Source: Candidatus Leptovillus affinis
GTDB taxonomy: Bacteria > Chloroflexota > Anaerolineae > Promineifilales > Promineifilaceae
NCBI GenBank assembly: GCA_016705235.1
Contig: JADIYP010000001.1
Coordinates: 1,364,001 to 1,428,000, forward strand
Direction of reading: 5' to 3'
DNA: 64,000 bases
Notes under the pieces: generated by a model
What the model was told of the DNA's origin: nothing
Database searches by the model: none
Seen by the model: the letters and a program-made list of their open reading frames with translations, nothing else
Program-made: the position numbers and the translations under genes
Shown: piece by piece, positions 26,694 to 35,767 of the stretch
Numbering within the stretch: the first letter of the stretch is position 1
Layout of the letters: each line of letters begins with the position of its first letter

Positions 26694-27524
26694 CTAGCTG
26701 CTTTCGGCCGTGTAGACCTCATCCATCGCTAAGAGTACCTCGTTTAGCTCGGTAACTTCGTCGGAAATTTCCTGGCGCAGGCGTTTGGCGCGGCTGCTGT
26801 CGATGTCTTTGGCGTCGACCAGCAAAGCCTGGGAGTAGATAGTGCCCAGATGCGCCAGGGAGTTTTCAATTTGTAGTTCGGCGCGCTGCATGGTGTTTTC
26901 GACGCCGGATAGGGTTGCCAACTGTTGTTGCAGCCCTTGAATGGTGATGCCCATTTGTTTTTTCACCGCTTCGTCGTCTTCTAAAATCATTTCCTGGTCT
27001 AATTCTTGAATGCGGCGTTGGGCGCGGGCTTTGTCGCGTTCGATTTCTTGTTGGCGCTGCCGGTAGCGGGAGATTTTTTGCGCCAGGTTGTAAATGTGTT
27101 CGATCCAATTGTCGATCTGGCTGGCAGCTTGTTGCAGTTCGTCTTTGAGCAGGTTGTCGGGTTGTTCTTGAATGGCTGTTTCGATGCGGCGGCGGTAGTT
27201 GACGGCTTTGAGGAACTGTTCGCGCAGCGCTTTGTCGTCGATGTGTTTGGGATCGAATTCGCGGTGCAGGGCTTCGGCCATGATTTTTTGGTAGAGTTGT
27301 TTGTCGGTGAGGCTGGAAGCGACCAACCCGGCTTCGCTGAGCAGGCCAGCAAGCAGCCAAGCCCAGGTGGGTAGAAAATCGGTTAACCCGATATTGGGGA
27401 TGGAGAGGACTGCCAGAATGACGGTGAGGCTGATGATGACGGCGCTTTCCCAGCGGAAGAGGGCGTTTTCGACGTAAGCTCTTTTGACGCGTTTTTCGAG
27501 TTCTTCTCGTTTTTCGTTAGCCAT
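26694..27524 (-). CDS. Two-span coiled-coil membrane protein
   Basis: 276 aa. Two membrane spans near residues 28-75 (AVIISLTVILAVLSIPNIGL and LPTWAWLLAGLLSEAGLVA) are followed by about 190 residues of charged helix predicted as coiled coil (QRQQEIERDKARAQRRIQEL and similar). The start overlaps the end of the TPR/zinc-ribbon gene by 8 nt. Together with PspA upstream, the set looks like a membrane-stress module. No named family recognised. Confidence 0.65.
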   Translation of the reverse strand: MANEKREELEKRVKRAYVENALFRWESAVIISLTVILAVLSIPNIGLTDFLPTWAWLLAGLLSEAGLVASSLTDKQLYQKIMAEALHREFDPKHIDDKALREQFLKAVNYRRRIETAIQEQPDNLLKDELQQAASQIDNWIEHIYNLAQKISRYRQRQQEIERDKARAQRRIQELDQEMILEDDEAVKKQMGITIQGLQQQLATLSGVENTMQRAELQIENSLAHLGTIYSQALLVDAKDIDSSRAKRLRQEISDEVTELNEVLLAMDEVYTAESS

Positions 27525-28815
27525 TATGTTTTTCTTCTTGAGTGTTGCTAGTATGTTGGTTTACAACTTGCAGCAGGTGTTCGATTTGGGCTTTTTGGGC
27601 TGGGTCGTTGGTTTGGGGTAGGGCGGCTTGCAGGATGTCGGCGCTGCGCTGGTAGAAGCCGAGGCGGGCGTAGGCGCTGCCGAGGTGTCGTTGGAAGCTG
27701 ACCTGGCCTGGGGCTTTGGCGGCGGCGCGCTGCCAGTGGAGCACGGCCGTTGCCCATTCCCCCCGTTTGGCTGCTTCACGCGCGATGGCGTGGTAGCGGG
27801 CTGCTTCTTGCACGCCCTTTTGGACCTGGGCTATCTGGCGACGCTGTACGCGCTCGAAATCTGGGCCGGCTTTGAGCGTGGCCACAATGAGAGCCAGAAC
27901 AATTGTCGCCAGTTGGAAGTAGCGCAAGAAATCGTCTAATCCCCGTACAATCGGATTGACGACTTCATCGATCATGGGGGCGATGGGGAGCAGCGCCTCT
28001 GGCTTGAGTTCGGCCGGCAGGAGGAGGCCGATGATGTTGATGAAGAGAATGATGGACAAGGCGGCGATGGCCCCGACATACCCCCAAAATTGGCGGAAGT
28101 AGACGCCGGCGGTGAAGATCAGGAATAAGGCCATCAGGCAAATGGGCAGGGCGGCGGCCAGCAGGTTTTGGCGAGCAATCACATCGTAAATGGCCTGGAT
28201 CAGGTAAAGCTGGGCAATGGCGACGAGCAGCACCCAGAGAACATGGAGGTTGGCGCTGGGGTTTTCGTAGCGGTAGGCGGAGATGAGCAGGTTGCGGCCG
28301 CATTGGGGACAGGTGTTTGTCTGGGGAGTTATTTCCTGGGCGCAGTAGGCGCAGAGTTCGGTGTCGCGTTCCCAGACATCGTGGTAGCTGGAGGTGTGTT
28401 TGAGGCCAGTGGTTTGCACGGTGTAGTCGCTGGTCGATTTATGCTCTTGCCATTCCTGGATTTGTCGTTCGGGGTAGAGAATGGCGGCGGCCAGGGTGTT
28501 GGCGGGAATTTCGCGGCGAACGGTGATGGGTGTGTTGGGTGTGGCGCGCGTTTGCGCTTCTTGTTCTTGCCCGGTCAATTTTGCCAGGCCGCGGCGAGCG
28601 GCGGCATTGTTTGGATTGATGGTCAGCACATTTTCCAGGCAGATTTGTCGATCTTCAAGGGAATCGACGGCCCCGCTGAGCCATAACCAGGCCATTTCGT
28701 TGCTGTCGTCTTTGTCTACCACGCGCAGCAGCAGGTCGCGCGCCTGGGCGCGGTTGCCAGCCTTTAGGGCGGCGATGCCGGCTCTTAAATCGGTTTCGCT
28801 GTTGGGTGTAGACAT
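27517..28815 (-). CDS. TPR and zinc-ribbon multi-pass membrane protein
   Basis: About 432 aa from the ATG at 28815. The opening TPR helices (AGIAALKAGNRAQARDLLLR, AAARRGLAKL) precede a single zinc ribbon (CAYCAQEITPQTNTCPQCGR). Five or six membrane spans follow (LHVLWVLLVAIAQLYLIQAI and others), then a second TPR block at the C-terminus (AIAREAAKRGEWATAVLHW). Possible starts at 28827 and 28851 are in frame. It lies between PspA and the coiled-coil protein. The function is not known. Confidence 0.65.
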   Translation of the reverse strand: MSTPNSETDLRAGIAALKAGNRAQARDLLLRVVDKDDSNEMAWLWLSGAVDSLEDRQICLENVLTINPNNAAARRGLAKLTGQEQEAQTRATPNTPITVRREIPANTLAAAILYPERQIQEWQEHKSTSDYTVQTTGLKHTSSYHDVWERDTELCAYCAQEITPQTNTCPQCGRNLLISAYRYENPSANLHVLWVLLVAIAQLYLIQAIYDVIARQNLLAAALPICLMALFLIFTAGVYFRQFWGYVGAIAALSIILFINIIGLLLPAELKPEALLPIAPMIDEVVNPIVRGLDDFLRYFQLATIVLALIVATLKAGPDFERVQRRQIAQVQKGVQEAARYHAIAREAAKRGEWATAVLHWQRAAAKAPGQVSFQRHLGSAYARLGFYQRSADILQAALPQTNDPAQKAQIEHLLQVVNQHTSNTQEEKHNG

Positions 28816-28852
28816 GAGAATAAGCATAAAAGATACCCGAATTGTGGTCAAT

Positions 28853-28894
28853 CTACATACCCCATCTTCTTGTTGGGAGGATGGGGTGTGTAGG
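28853..28894. repeat. Hairpin upstream of the TPR/zinc-ribbon gene
   Basis: CTACATACCCCATC and GATGGGGTGTGTAG pair around about 14 nt. It may be a terminator after PspA or a leader structure. There is no U-run. Confidence 0.55.
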
Positions 28895-28928
28895 CGACCA
28901 AATCGGGCGGGCGATTTTGATAGGGTGA

Positions 28929-28971
28929 AAACGGCCGTTGCCGATGGGTGTATGTGGGGGAAACGGCCGTT
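28929..28971 (-). terminator. Stem of two ACGGCCGT copies after PspA
   Basis: Two AACGGCCGTT palindromes about 20 nt apart can pair with each other. On the minus strand the distal one is followed by TTTTC. The proximal copy overlaps the PspA stop codon. This resembles the pair at 32213-32242. Confidence 0.5.
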
Positions 28972-29711
28972 ACTCGTTTTTCAGCGAAGAGGAATCCGCC
29001 TCTTCGCTTGTCTCGAAGGTTGGGGCGGATGGCTCGGCCAATCCCAGACGGCGTTTGCGTTCTTCAAGCTGTAACTCGATTTCCGTTTTTCCCAAAATGT
29101 CGTCCATCTGGTTGTTCAGGCTGCTGGCGTACATTTCGCTGTGGGCGCTGGCTGTATCCAGGCGGCTTTGGATAGAGTCGCGCAAGCGGGCGATGTCGCC
29201 ATCGCCAATGCCTTGCAGGTCATCCAGGCTTTTAATGGCTTTGACAGTGACCTCTTTGGATTTGGCCAGGCGCAGCAGGGCTTCCATTTCTTTTTGTTCC
29301 TGGCGAATGGTTTGCAATTTGGCCTGGAGTTTGAGACGGGCGTTGAGCAGGGATTCGTATTCGCGTTGTTGTTGGACCCACTGCGTGTGGTATTGTTCTT
29401 GTAAGCGACGCGCGCTGTTGAGTTCGTTTTGGGCGGCCGTAGCCAGTTCGGGCTTGCCTTGCATCAGCAGCATATCAATGTTGTGGTCGAGTTGATCGGC
29501 TTTTTTTCTTATACTCTTTGTATTTTCGTTCCATGGATTTAACTTCGCCGCCCACAGTGGCGGCGGCGCGTTCCAGGTCGTCCAGATTTTCTTCGGCGTC
29601 ACGAATATATTGTTTCATGACGGCGACAGAGTTGGCTTCCAGAGCGCGATCCACCATTTCGTGTAGATTTGCCTGGATGAGTGTTTGGGTTTTTTCCAGT
29701 AGGGATGCCAT
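28970..29711 (-). CDS. pspA: PspA/IM30 family protein, frameshifted
   Basis: About 246 aa once joined. It is a membrane-remodelling ESCRT-III-like protein. The start MASLLEKTQTLIQANLHEMV and VMKQYIRDAEENLDDLERAA are the typical helices 0 and 1. The long coiled coil follows. The frame is broken at 29501-29507, where a run of seven T (A on the coding strand) should be six. Removing one gives YKEYKKKADQLDHNIDML. It is the first gene of a leftward trio with the two coiled-coil or TPR membrane proteins. Confidence 0.88.
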
Positions 29712-29763
29712 TTAAGAGTCTCCTTTGGTCTTATCTTGGGATTTGAAACTTATTACGGGCTGA

Positions 29764-32076
29764 TTAGATATTGGTTGCTGCTTTGCCAGGCAGTACCAGG
29801 GAAAAGGTAAAGTGGTTGGGAGAGTGGTTGAAGAGGAGACGGCCGTTATGCAAATTCATGTAGCCGTTCACAATGCTCAGGCTGGGCGCGCCATTGGGCA
29901 GGTCGAGATTATCTAAATCCTTGGCTAAAAGATAATTGTCGATAGCCTCGGCTTCGTCGGCGGGCAGGGGATAGGGAAAGGTAATCGAGAGATTAACTGC
30001 CTCATTTTCCGTACAGGCCATCATTTTGATCGGGTTTTCGGTTTGGGATGGGTGATAATAACCAAGACCCATATCCAACAGCCGTTGGATGCAGTTGATG
30101 AGTGTCGCCCGGTCGCCCTGAATGGTGGGTAAGTTGCTTACCAGGGGGCAGCTGATGGTAAGGCCCTTTTGTAAGGCCATTTGTTCATAGATCTGGCCGG
30201 TTTCATAGAGCAGGAAGCCGATGTCGCTGACATCGCCAACGCGGAGGTCGTAGGCCATGTCGGCTTCGCCAGTTTTTAGCTCGGCCAATGAGATGAAATC
30301 TTCGACGAGGCGGCTGAGGCGCATGCTGCTGTTCTGAATGCCTTGGAGTGAAGATTTCAGGTCTTCGTCGGTGCGCGCTTCGGTGATTTGTTGTTCGAAT
30401 TCACCGGAGTATTTGGCCACAGAGGCTAAGGGAACGCGGAAATCGGGGGTGATCAATTCTACGATGCTGCGTTTTAGCGCGTCGAAGTTACGGGAAATGG
30501 CTCGTTTCATTTGGAAATGGCGATCGAGTTGTTTGATGGCCAGCCCGATCAGTTCTTCGCTGTCGTAGGGTTTGGTGATGTATTCTTCTACGCCGCTGCG
30601 CAGTCCTTCGTGAATGTCGCGCCTTTCCCCTTTGGCGGTGAGAAAGATGAAGGGGATTTGAACCCATTCGGGGTTTTTGCGCACTTCGTGCAGGAAGGTG
30701 AAGCCATCCATGATAGGCATCATGATGTCGGAAATGATGAGGTCTGGTGTGTGTTCGGCCAGAACGTCTAGCCCTTTTTTGCCGTTGTTGGCGATGAAGG
30801 TGTTGAGGTGGTAGGGGCCTTGATAGATTTCCAAGAGTTCTCGTAGACCTTCGAGCAGGAATTGGTCGTCTTCGACGATGAGGATATTGGCTGTGGTTGG
30901 GGTGCGGGAACCGTTTGCCGGTTGTGGCTGGGTGTTGGTGTAGATGGGTAGGATGACGGTGAAGGTGCTGCCGACGTTTTCTTTGCTTTTTAGTTCGATA
31001 CGGCCGTTATGGAGTTTTACCAGTCCGTTGGCAATGGTCAGGCCGACACCGGCTCCTTGCTGCTCCAGCTGATCGCGGTTGTACTGCACAAACAGGTCGA
31101 ATACCTGGTTTTGCATGTGCCTGGGCAGCCCTACGCCATGATCTTGGAAAGCAATCGCCAGTTCGGTGTCGGTAACGGCCGTGTGAATTTCCACCGCAGT
31201 CCCCAACGTCGGCGACAATCGTTTCGACGAAAACTTGATGGCGTTGTCTAAAATTTGTTGAAATACAATCAACAGGCTGTGGCGATCGCCGAATATAGGC
31301 GGCAGAGTGGCAGCCGGCGCATACTGAATGGTTAAGTGGTTCCGCGCCGCCTTGTCGGCCACATGACTCACGGCTTCCTGAATAATCGTGTCTACATCGG
31401 TAAGGCACTCAGCCTGACGCAAAAAATGTTGCTGCGCTTCGCCCGTTCGTAATTCTATGACGGCGATAAAACTATCTATCAACCGAGTCAGGCGGATGCA
31501 GCCGGCCTGGATACCCCGTAAATATTCCTGAAAATTATTTGTGTCGGCATAAGTGTTGACACTGTCTGCCAGCATCTCGTAATAAGCCGTTACGTAGGTC
31601 AGCGGGGTGCGGAACTCATGGTTTAGAATTTGGAGGATATTCTTTTTCAGGTTGTTGATGTGCTGTTCGTTGGTGTGTTCTAGCTGGAATTTACGATCTA
31701 GCTGCGTTTTGATCAGTTCCAGCAAATCCATGCTTTGAAACGGTTTGGTGATGTACAGTGCCGCCCCGCTCAGGCGGCCTTTGTGGATTTCATGTTTTTC
31801 ACCGCGCGCCGTGAGAAAAATGAAGGGGATATTGGCCCAGGCTGGTTTTTTTTGGACTTCAGTTAAAAATTGAAAGCCGTCCATCAGCGGCATCATGATG
31901 TCTGATACGATGAGATCTGGTGTTGTTTTCTCCATTCGTTCCAGCGCTTCTTGACCGTTTCCGGCTGTTTGCACCACGACCTCATAATCAATATCGACAA
32001 CTTGGAGGAGGTCGCTCATGCCAAAAAGCATGGACTTGTCATCTTCGACCAGGAGAATGGTTACTGTACGTCTCAT
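29764..32076 (-). CDS. Duplicated receiver-histidine kinase protein with degenerate second kinase
   Basis: About 770 aa. The order is receiver (DLIVSDIMMPLMDGF), HisKA with the phospho-acceptor in LNHEFRTPLTYV, HATPase (DNAIKFSS, GVGLPRH, GAGVGLTIANGLVKL), a second receiver (DLIISDIMMPIMDGF), then a second kinase-like half. The second half aligns with the first but reads ITPDFRVPLASV, with proline where the histidine should be, and its nucleotide-binding glycines are gone. It therefore looks like an internal duplication with a dead second kinase. There is no membrane span, so the sensor is cytoplasmic. The ATG at 32076 is preferred over an upstream TTG. Confidence 0.88.
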   Translation of the reverse strand: MRRTVTILLVEDDKSMLFGMSDLLQVVDIDYEVVVQTAGNGQEALERMEKTTPDLIVSDIMMPLMDGFQFLTEVQKKPAWANIPFIFLTARGEKHEIHKGRLSGAALYITKPFQSMDLLELIKTQLDRKFQLEHTNEQHINNLKKNILQILNHEFRTPLTYVTAYYEMLADSVNTYADTNNFQEYLRGIQAGCIRLTRLIDSFIAVIELRTGEAQQHFLRQAECLTDVDTIIQEAVSHVADKAARNHLTIQYAPAATLPPIFGDRHSLLIVFQQILDNAIKFSSKRLSPTLGTAVEIHTAVTDTELAIAFQDHGVGLPRHMQNQVFDLFVQYNRDQLEQQGAGVGLTIANGLVKLHNGRIELKSKENVGSTFTVILPIYTNTQPQPANGSRTPTTANILIVEDDQFLLEGLRELLEIYQGPYHLNTFIANNGKKGLDVLAEHTPDLIISDIMMPIMDGFTFLHEVRKNPEWVQIPFIFLTAKGERRDIHEGLRSGVEEYITKPYDSEELIGLAIKQLDRHFQMKRAISRNFDALKRSIVELITPDFRVPLASVAKYSGEFEQQITEARTDEDLKSSLQGIQNSSMRLSRLVEDFISLAELKTGEADMAYDLRVGDVSDIGFLLYETGQIYEQMALQKGLTISCPLVSNLPTIQGDRATLINCIQRLLDMGLGYYHPSQTENPIKMMACTENEAVNLSITFPYPLPADEAEAIDNYLLAKDLDNLDLPNGAPSLSIVNGYMNLHNGRLLFNHSPNHFTFSLVLPGKAATNI

Positions 32077-32212
32077 AACTGTATTTACCTGCAAATGCCA
32101 CTCGAAGGATCACAAGGGTATTATAACATAAGCTTTGTCGCCCTTGGTTTCCGGTTCAGGTTGATGTGTGTCTTGGAATCGGTGGTTGCAATTACCAGTT
32201 GAAAGCGATAAA

Positions 32213-32242
32213 AAACGGCCGTTCTGTGGGCAACGGCCGTTT
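32213..32242 (-). terminator. Terminator built from two ACGGCCGT palindromes
   Basis: AAACGGCCGTT and AACGGCCGTTT form an 11-bp stem with an 8-nt loop. On the minus strand it is followed by a run of T, so it looks like an intrinsic terminator for the LPxTG-like gene. The rest of the 32077-32339 spacer shows no gene. Confidence 0.7.
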
Positions 32243-32339
32243 CCCTTCTATTCATACTACCCACACAGTTGAGTCAAAACCGCAGCAGTAGGCATTTGCC
32301 CAATGGGGTTCGTTGTCGATTTTTCGCCAGCGCTAGCGA

Positions 32340-32924
32340 TCAGGCGCGGCGGAGGCGACGGGCCATGAACAAGACAGCTACCAACGCCAGACCAAGCAGC
32401 ATGACGCCCCAGGTGTCGATGCCTGTGTCGGGCAAAGAGCCGTCGTTGCCGCCCACAACGGGAATGGGGGTTGGCGTGCTGCTGTCGGTGGGGTTATCGA
32501 ACGTGCTCGTTCCCGACAAATTAGGCGTGCCCAGGCTGCTGCCGTCGGTGGGCGTTTCCCCATCAGCCACGACAGGCGTATTGGTTGGGCGTGGGGTAGC
32601 CGATGCCTGCGCGGTTGGGGTAAAGGTTGGCGGCGGGGACGGTGTTTTTGAGGGGAGGGCTGCTTCTGTTTCCATGGCGGCAATGGTTTGGGTAACCGCT
32701 TCGTTGGTTACGGCGACAATTGCGTTTTGGGTTTCAATTGCGGCCACGGTGGCCACAGCAACCTGGTCCGTTGAACCGCGTGATAATAGGGAGAAGGCCG
32801 AGCAGCCGGCCGCCAAAATAAAAATCACCAATAAGATGCCAACGGCCGTGAAAAACGGCCGATTGCTGGAGCCGCCAGTTGTATCTGCAGATTCTCCTTG
32901 AACGATAAAGCCATCTTCTTCCAT
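32340..32924 (-). CDS. Surface protein with LPDTG cell-wall-sorting-like tail
   Basis: About 194 aa. An N-terminal span (FFTAVGILLVIFILAAGCSA) is followed by an Ala/Thr-rich linker and a Pro/Thr-rich stalk. The C-terminus is SLPDTGID, a hydrophobic stretch (WGVMLLGLALVAVLFMA) and RRLRRA. This is the tripartite layout of sortase substrates: LPxTG, membrane span, basic end. The ATG at 32924 has GGAGGG just upstream. No sortase is visible here. Whether it is sorted or merely double-anchored is open. Confidence 0.7.
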   Translation of the reverse strand: MEEDGFIVQGESADTTGGSSNRPFFTAVGILLVIFILAAGCSAFSLLSRGSTDQVAVATVAAIETQNAIVAVTNEAVTQTIAAMETEAALPSKTPSPPPTFTPTAQASATPRPTNTPVVADGETPTDGSSLGTPNLSGTSTFDNPTDSSTPTPIPVVGGNDGSLPDTGIDTWGVMLLGLALVAVLFMARRLRRA

Positions 32925-32981
32925 GTGTCCCTCCAACTTGTGGGTTTTCAACCTAGATAGGTTATCGGTTGACCGATTTAA

Positions 32982-34052
32982 TTATATGATCGCTTCCATG
33001 TTCGCGTAAGGAATAAACACAATTTGCCCGCTTTCCAGGCGCACATCTGCTCCTGGGGCTTTGCCGCCGGCGGGTGTTGCCTGTGCCAGGTTGTAGAGGT
33101 GGTGTACCGTGCCCATTTGGTTAAGATAGGGCTGCCGCAGCAGACGAACTATCTGGCCAACGGCCAAAGGTTCGGTGGCGGATCGCGGTGTCTGGGTTGT
33201 TTTTTTGTCGGCCTGAATGATGATTTGTGGCCGTTCTGTTTTGACGCCAGATTTTTTGCCAAGCAGGGCGGTGCGACGGCCGTCTGCCGTTTGCAGCAGC
33301 TCAAAAACAGGTTCCGACATGCCCTGTAAACCAATCCCGTCCGTGACAAACACAGGGAGGTCCATCTGGCTGGCCGCCTGGCAAAGATGCGCCGGTAAAC
33401 TGCCTGTGATTATCCCTCGGACGCCGATTTCGCGGGCGCGTTCCAGCACCTTTACCTGATCAAAACAGCCGACGGCTATAATGGCGCTGGTGGCGTCGGC
33501 GCTGATCTGTTCCGGGAAAAACTGCGCATTGGGCGACATGGCCAACATTTTCAGCAGCCCGGCGTCTTCATCGTCTGTGCTCCAGGTGGATTGAATGAGG
33601 GAGCCAAATGTTTCCAAAATGACGCCGCGCGTGGCGATGTGTTCGATCACGCGGCCAGCGACGAGCGCGCGGAGTTCAATTACTTCAGACATTTGCCGCA
33701 GGATGAGACGGCCGTTACTCACCTCAAACACCTCGCCCTCAAAGGGGGACTGGTACTGTTGGCGACGGCCAAACAGCCCTTTTTTATCTACCAGCGTCAT
33801 CCCCAGGGTAATTTTTTCGCCTGTACGCACGGTTAACAAACCAGCCAGTTCCACTGGTGGAATTTGCAGAATTTCACTGAGCGGCAAAATGCGGTAGCGG
33901 GTAAATTGTGTCGCTCGCGCCACGGTTTGCATGGGGTTCACCATTTGCCCAATGCCCGTGACAATATCTCCGGCAACCGGCAGCATGCGCCGCACAAGAA
34001 GGCGGATATGTGGTTCAATTACTGTGGTGCGAATTAGCGTCTGCATGGCCAT
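32982..34052 (-). CDS. Hypothetical protein with barrel-sandwich and KOW-like segments, last gene of the membrane operon
   Basis: About 356 aa. The first ATG after the upstream stop gives a TAATG overlap. The middle portion (VRTGEKITLGMTLVDKKGLF, then SPFEGEVFEVSNGRLILRQ) looks like a lipoyl-type barrel. A Rossmann-like part follows (IIAVGCFDQVKVLERAREIG, RGIITGSLPAHLC). The end (VGQIVRLLRQPYLNQMGTVH) resembles a KOW motif. These readings are by pattern only. The gene is coupled to the ASKHA protein and probably works with it. Confidence 0.6.
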   Translation of the reverse strand: MAMQTLIRTTVIEPHIRLLVRRMLPVAGDIVTGIGQMVNPMQTVARATQFTRYRILPLSEILQIPPVELAGLLTVRTGEKITLGMTLVDKKGLFGRRQQYQSPFEGEVFEVSNGRLILRQMSEVIELRALVAGRVIEHIATRGVILETFGSLIQSTWSTDDEDAGLLKMLAMSPNAQFFPEQISADATSAIIAVGCFDQVKVLERAREIGVRGIITGSLPAHLCQAASQMDLPVFVTDGIGLQGMSEPVFELLQTADGRRTALLGKKSGVKTERPQIIIQADKKTTQTPRSATEPLAVGQIVRLLRQPYLNQMGTVHHLYNLAQATPAGGKAPGADVRLESGQIVFIPYANMEAII

Positions 34053-35767
34053 TAACCACCCACGTCCCAATACCACTTGTGTACTTGTTCAACCCGTTTG
34101 TCTTCGTCGAAATCGGGCAACGGCCGTCCCCGACCATCTACAATCAGCCCGACTGCGCCGCCATGGACCGTTAGTTTTTTCCCTTTACCCGGCCCAAACC
34201 CCAGATCAATCCGTTTGTCTGGCTGCAAAGTGACTTCAGCCACCTGGCCGGAGTTTAGGATGGTGGTGTCGATACGGCCGTGTTCCACATCCAGATTAAA
34301 TTGCCCCTGAGGCGATTCTACTACCCCTTTTACCACCGATTGGCCCGCCTGTCCCTTGCCCGTCGGCGCAATTACCCAGCCCAGGTCAGACAGCACCCCG
34401 GCTTCCAAAGCCTGAACAACCGCCAACGGCTGCTCGGAAGCCAAAGCGCCCAACGCCGGCAAAACGCCATATTTGTCTAGCGCCACCGAGAAAATACCCG
34501 TTGGCTGCAACGCATCTAGCAGCAGCAAAATAGATTGACCCGACCTGGGCGTATGGGTTAAGGTTTGTCCGCGAGCCAACAACATATTAAACGACGGCAG
34601 CGGTTCCGGGGCAACACACCGAATGATCTCCCGCGCTATCGCCTGTTCCAAATAAGACTCGGCTTCAGTCATTGGAATGGTCTGCGGGTGCAAGGATTTG
34701 TAAAAAATAAAGTCACGGATTTCTTCAGCGGATATTTGGTACGGCAGCCACCGCGCAATGGCCGCTGTATCCACTTCGTTTAGAAGATTGATAATTGGCT
34801 GCCCCATCCCCAGATCGTTGCGCATATATGTCTGCGTGCCATTCGCATCGGCCAACAGCAGCGATACGCTGTTGCTGCCCAGGTCTACGCCCAACACGCG
34901 CCCTTTGTTCAGCGCAGCAAAATATCGGGCTATGGCGGCAAAGGCCTGGAGTGTGGGAATGATGGGCTGCTGGTGCCATTCATGCAAGGTATGCACGCCT
35001 GGCAAGGCGCCGATTTTTAGATCGCTGTACAACTCGTTAAGCATCCGAATGGCGTCTGTCAGGTTCTCTTTATCCAATTCTGGGCGTACGTTATCGGCCA
35101 TGTGGATTTTGGCGCGATCTTTTAGCAGATCGCGTACACGTTCGCGCAGGTTTTTGTTGCCGGCAAAAACAGCCTGGGTGGGCTTACCGGCGGCCAGTGG
35201 CCCAAGGCCGATGCTGACGGTTTCTACCAGGTGCAGCAGCCGCTGTTCTGCCCCGCCGTCTGTGCCCCCCACAATGAGAATGATGTCCGGTTTTTGGGCG
35301 ATGGTGGCTGCCAGGTGTTTTTCTTCATTTTGTTCCTGGCTCAGGCTCAGGTTGTTGGTTGCCTGGGCGTAGGTGCTGCCCAGCACGTGGCGGCCGCTGG
35401 CCAGGCTAACTTCGTCGAACAGGCCAACGAGTGAGGTGGCCAGGGGCGGGGCGGCACTGGCTACGGCCGTAAATTGATCGACGCCTGATCCATTTGTCCG
35501 GCTTGGGGTAATGAGTTTGCGCTGGCTGGTCAGGAGCGTTCGCCCGGTGATGGCTTCGATGTGCTGGATGGCTAAATATACCCCTTCCATGATGTTGAGC
35601 CAGGGTTCGCCAACTGTGGTGGGGGCGGTTGCCTGGGCAATGAGGCGGTATGAGCCAACGGCCAGATCAAACAAAGCGACGGTGGTGTTTGTCGTGCCAC
35701 ATTCCGCGATGAGATAAGATTCCAGCGTTTTGGGTTCTTGGGTTTCTTTTTCCTCAGGTATGGTCAT
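34052..35767 (-). CDS. GlmL/MutL-type ASKHA ATPase-fold protein
   Basis: About 571 aa. Two ASKHA phosphate-loop-like segments are visible: YLIAECGTTNTTVALFDL near residue 20 and VLGVDLGSNSVSLLLAD near residue 345. DIILIVGGTDGG in between fits the adenosine side. The family is the one named after MutL/GlmL of glutamate mutase operons, where it is thought to act as a chaperone or reactivase. No glutamate mutase subunits are nearby. Here it sits between membrane genes, with ATGA overlap upstream and TAATG downstream, so a role in a membrane complex is more likely. Confidence 0.78.
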   Translation of the reverse strand: MTIPEEKETQEPKTLESYLIAECGTTNTTVALFDLAVGSYRLIAQATAPTTVGEPWLNIMEGVYLAIQHIEAITGRTLLTSQRKLITPSRTNGSGVDQFTAVASAAPPLATSLVGLFDEVSLASGRHVLGSTYAQATNNLSLSQEQNEEKHLAATIAQKPDIILIVGGTDGGAEQRLLHLVETVSIGLGPLAAGKPTQAVFAGNKNLRERVRDLLKDRAKIHMADNVRPELDKENLTDAIRMLNELYSDLKIGALPGVHTLHEWHQQPIIPTLQAFAAIARYFAALNKGRVLGVDLGSNSVSLLLADANGTQTYMRNDLGMGQPIINLLNEVDTAAIARWLPYQISAEEIRDFIFYKSLHPQTIPMTEAESYLEQAIAREIIRCVAPEPLPSFNMLLARGQTLTHTPRSGQSILLLLDALQPTGIFSVALDKYGVLPALGALASEQPLAVVQALEAGVLSDLGWVIAPTGKGQAGQSVVKGVVESPQGQFNLDVEHGRIDTTILNSGQVAEVTLQPDKRIDLGFGPGKGKKLTVHGGAVGLIVDGRGRPLPDFDEDKRVEQVHKWYWDVGG

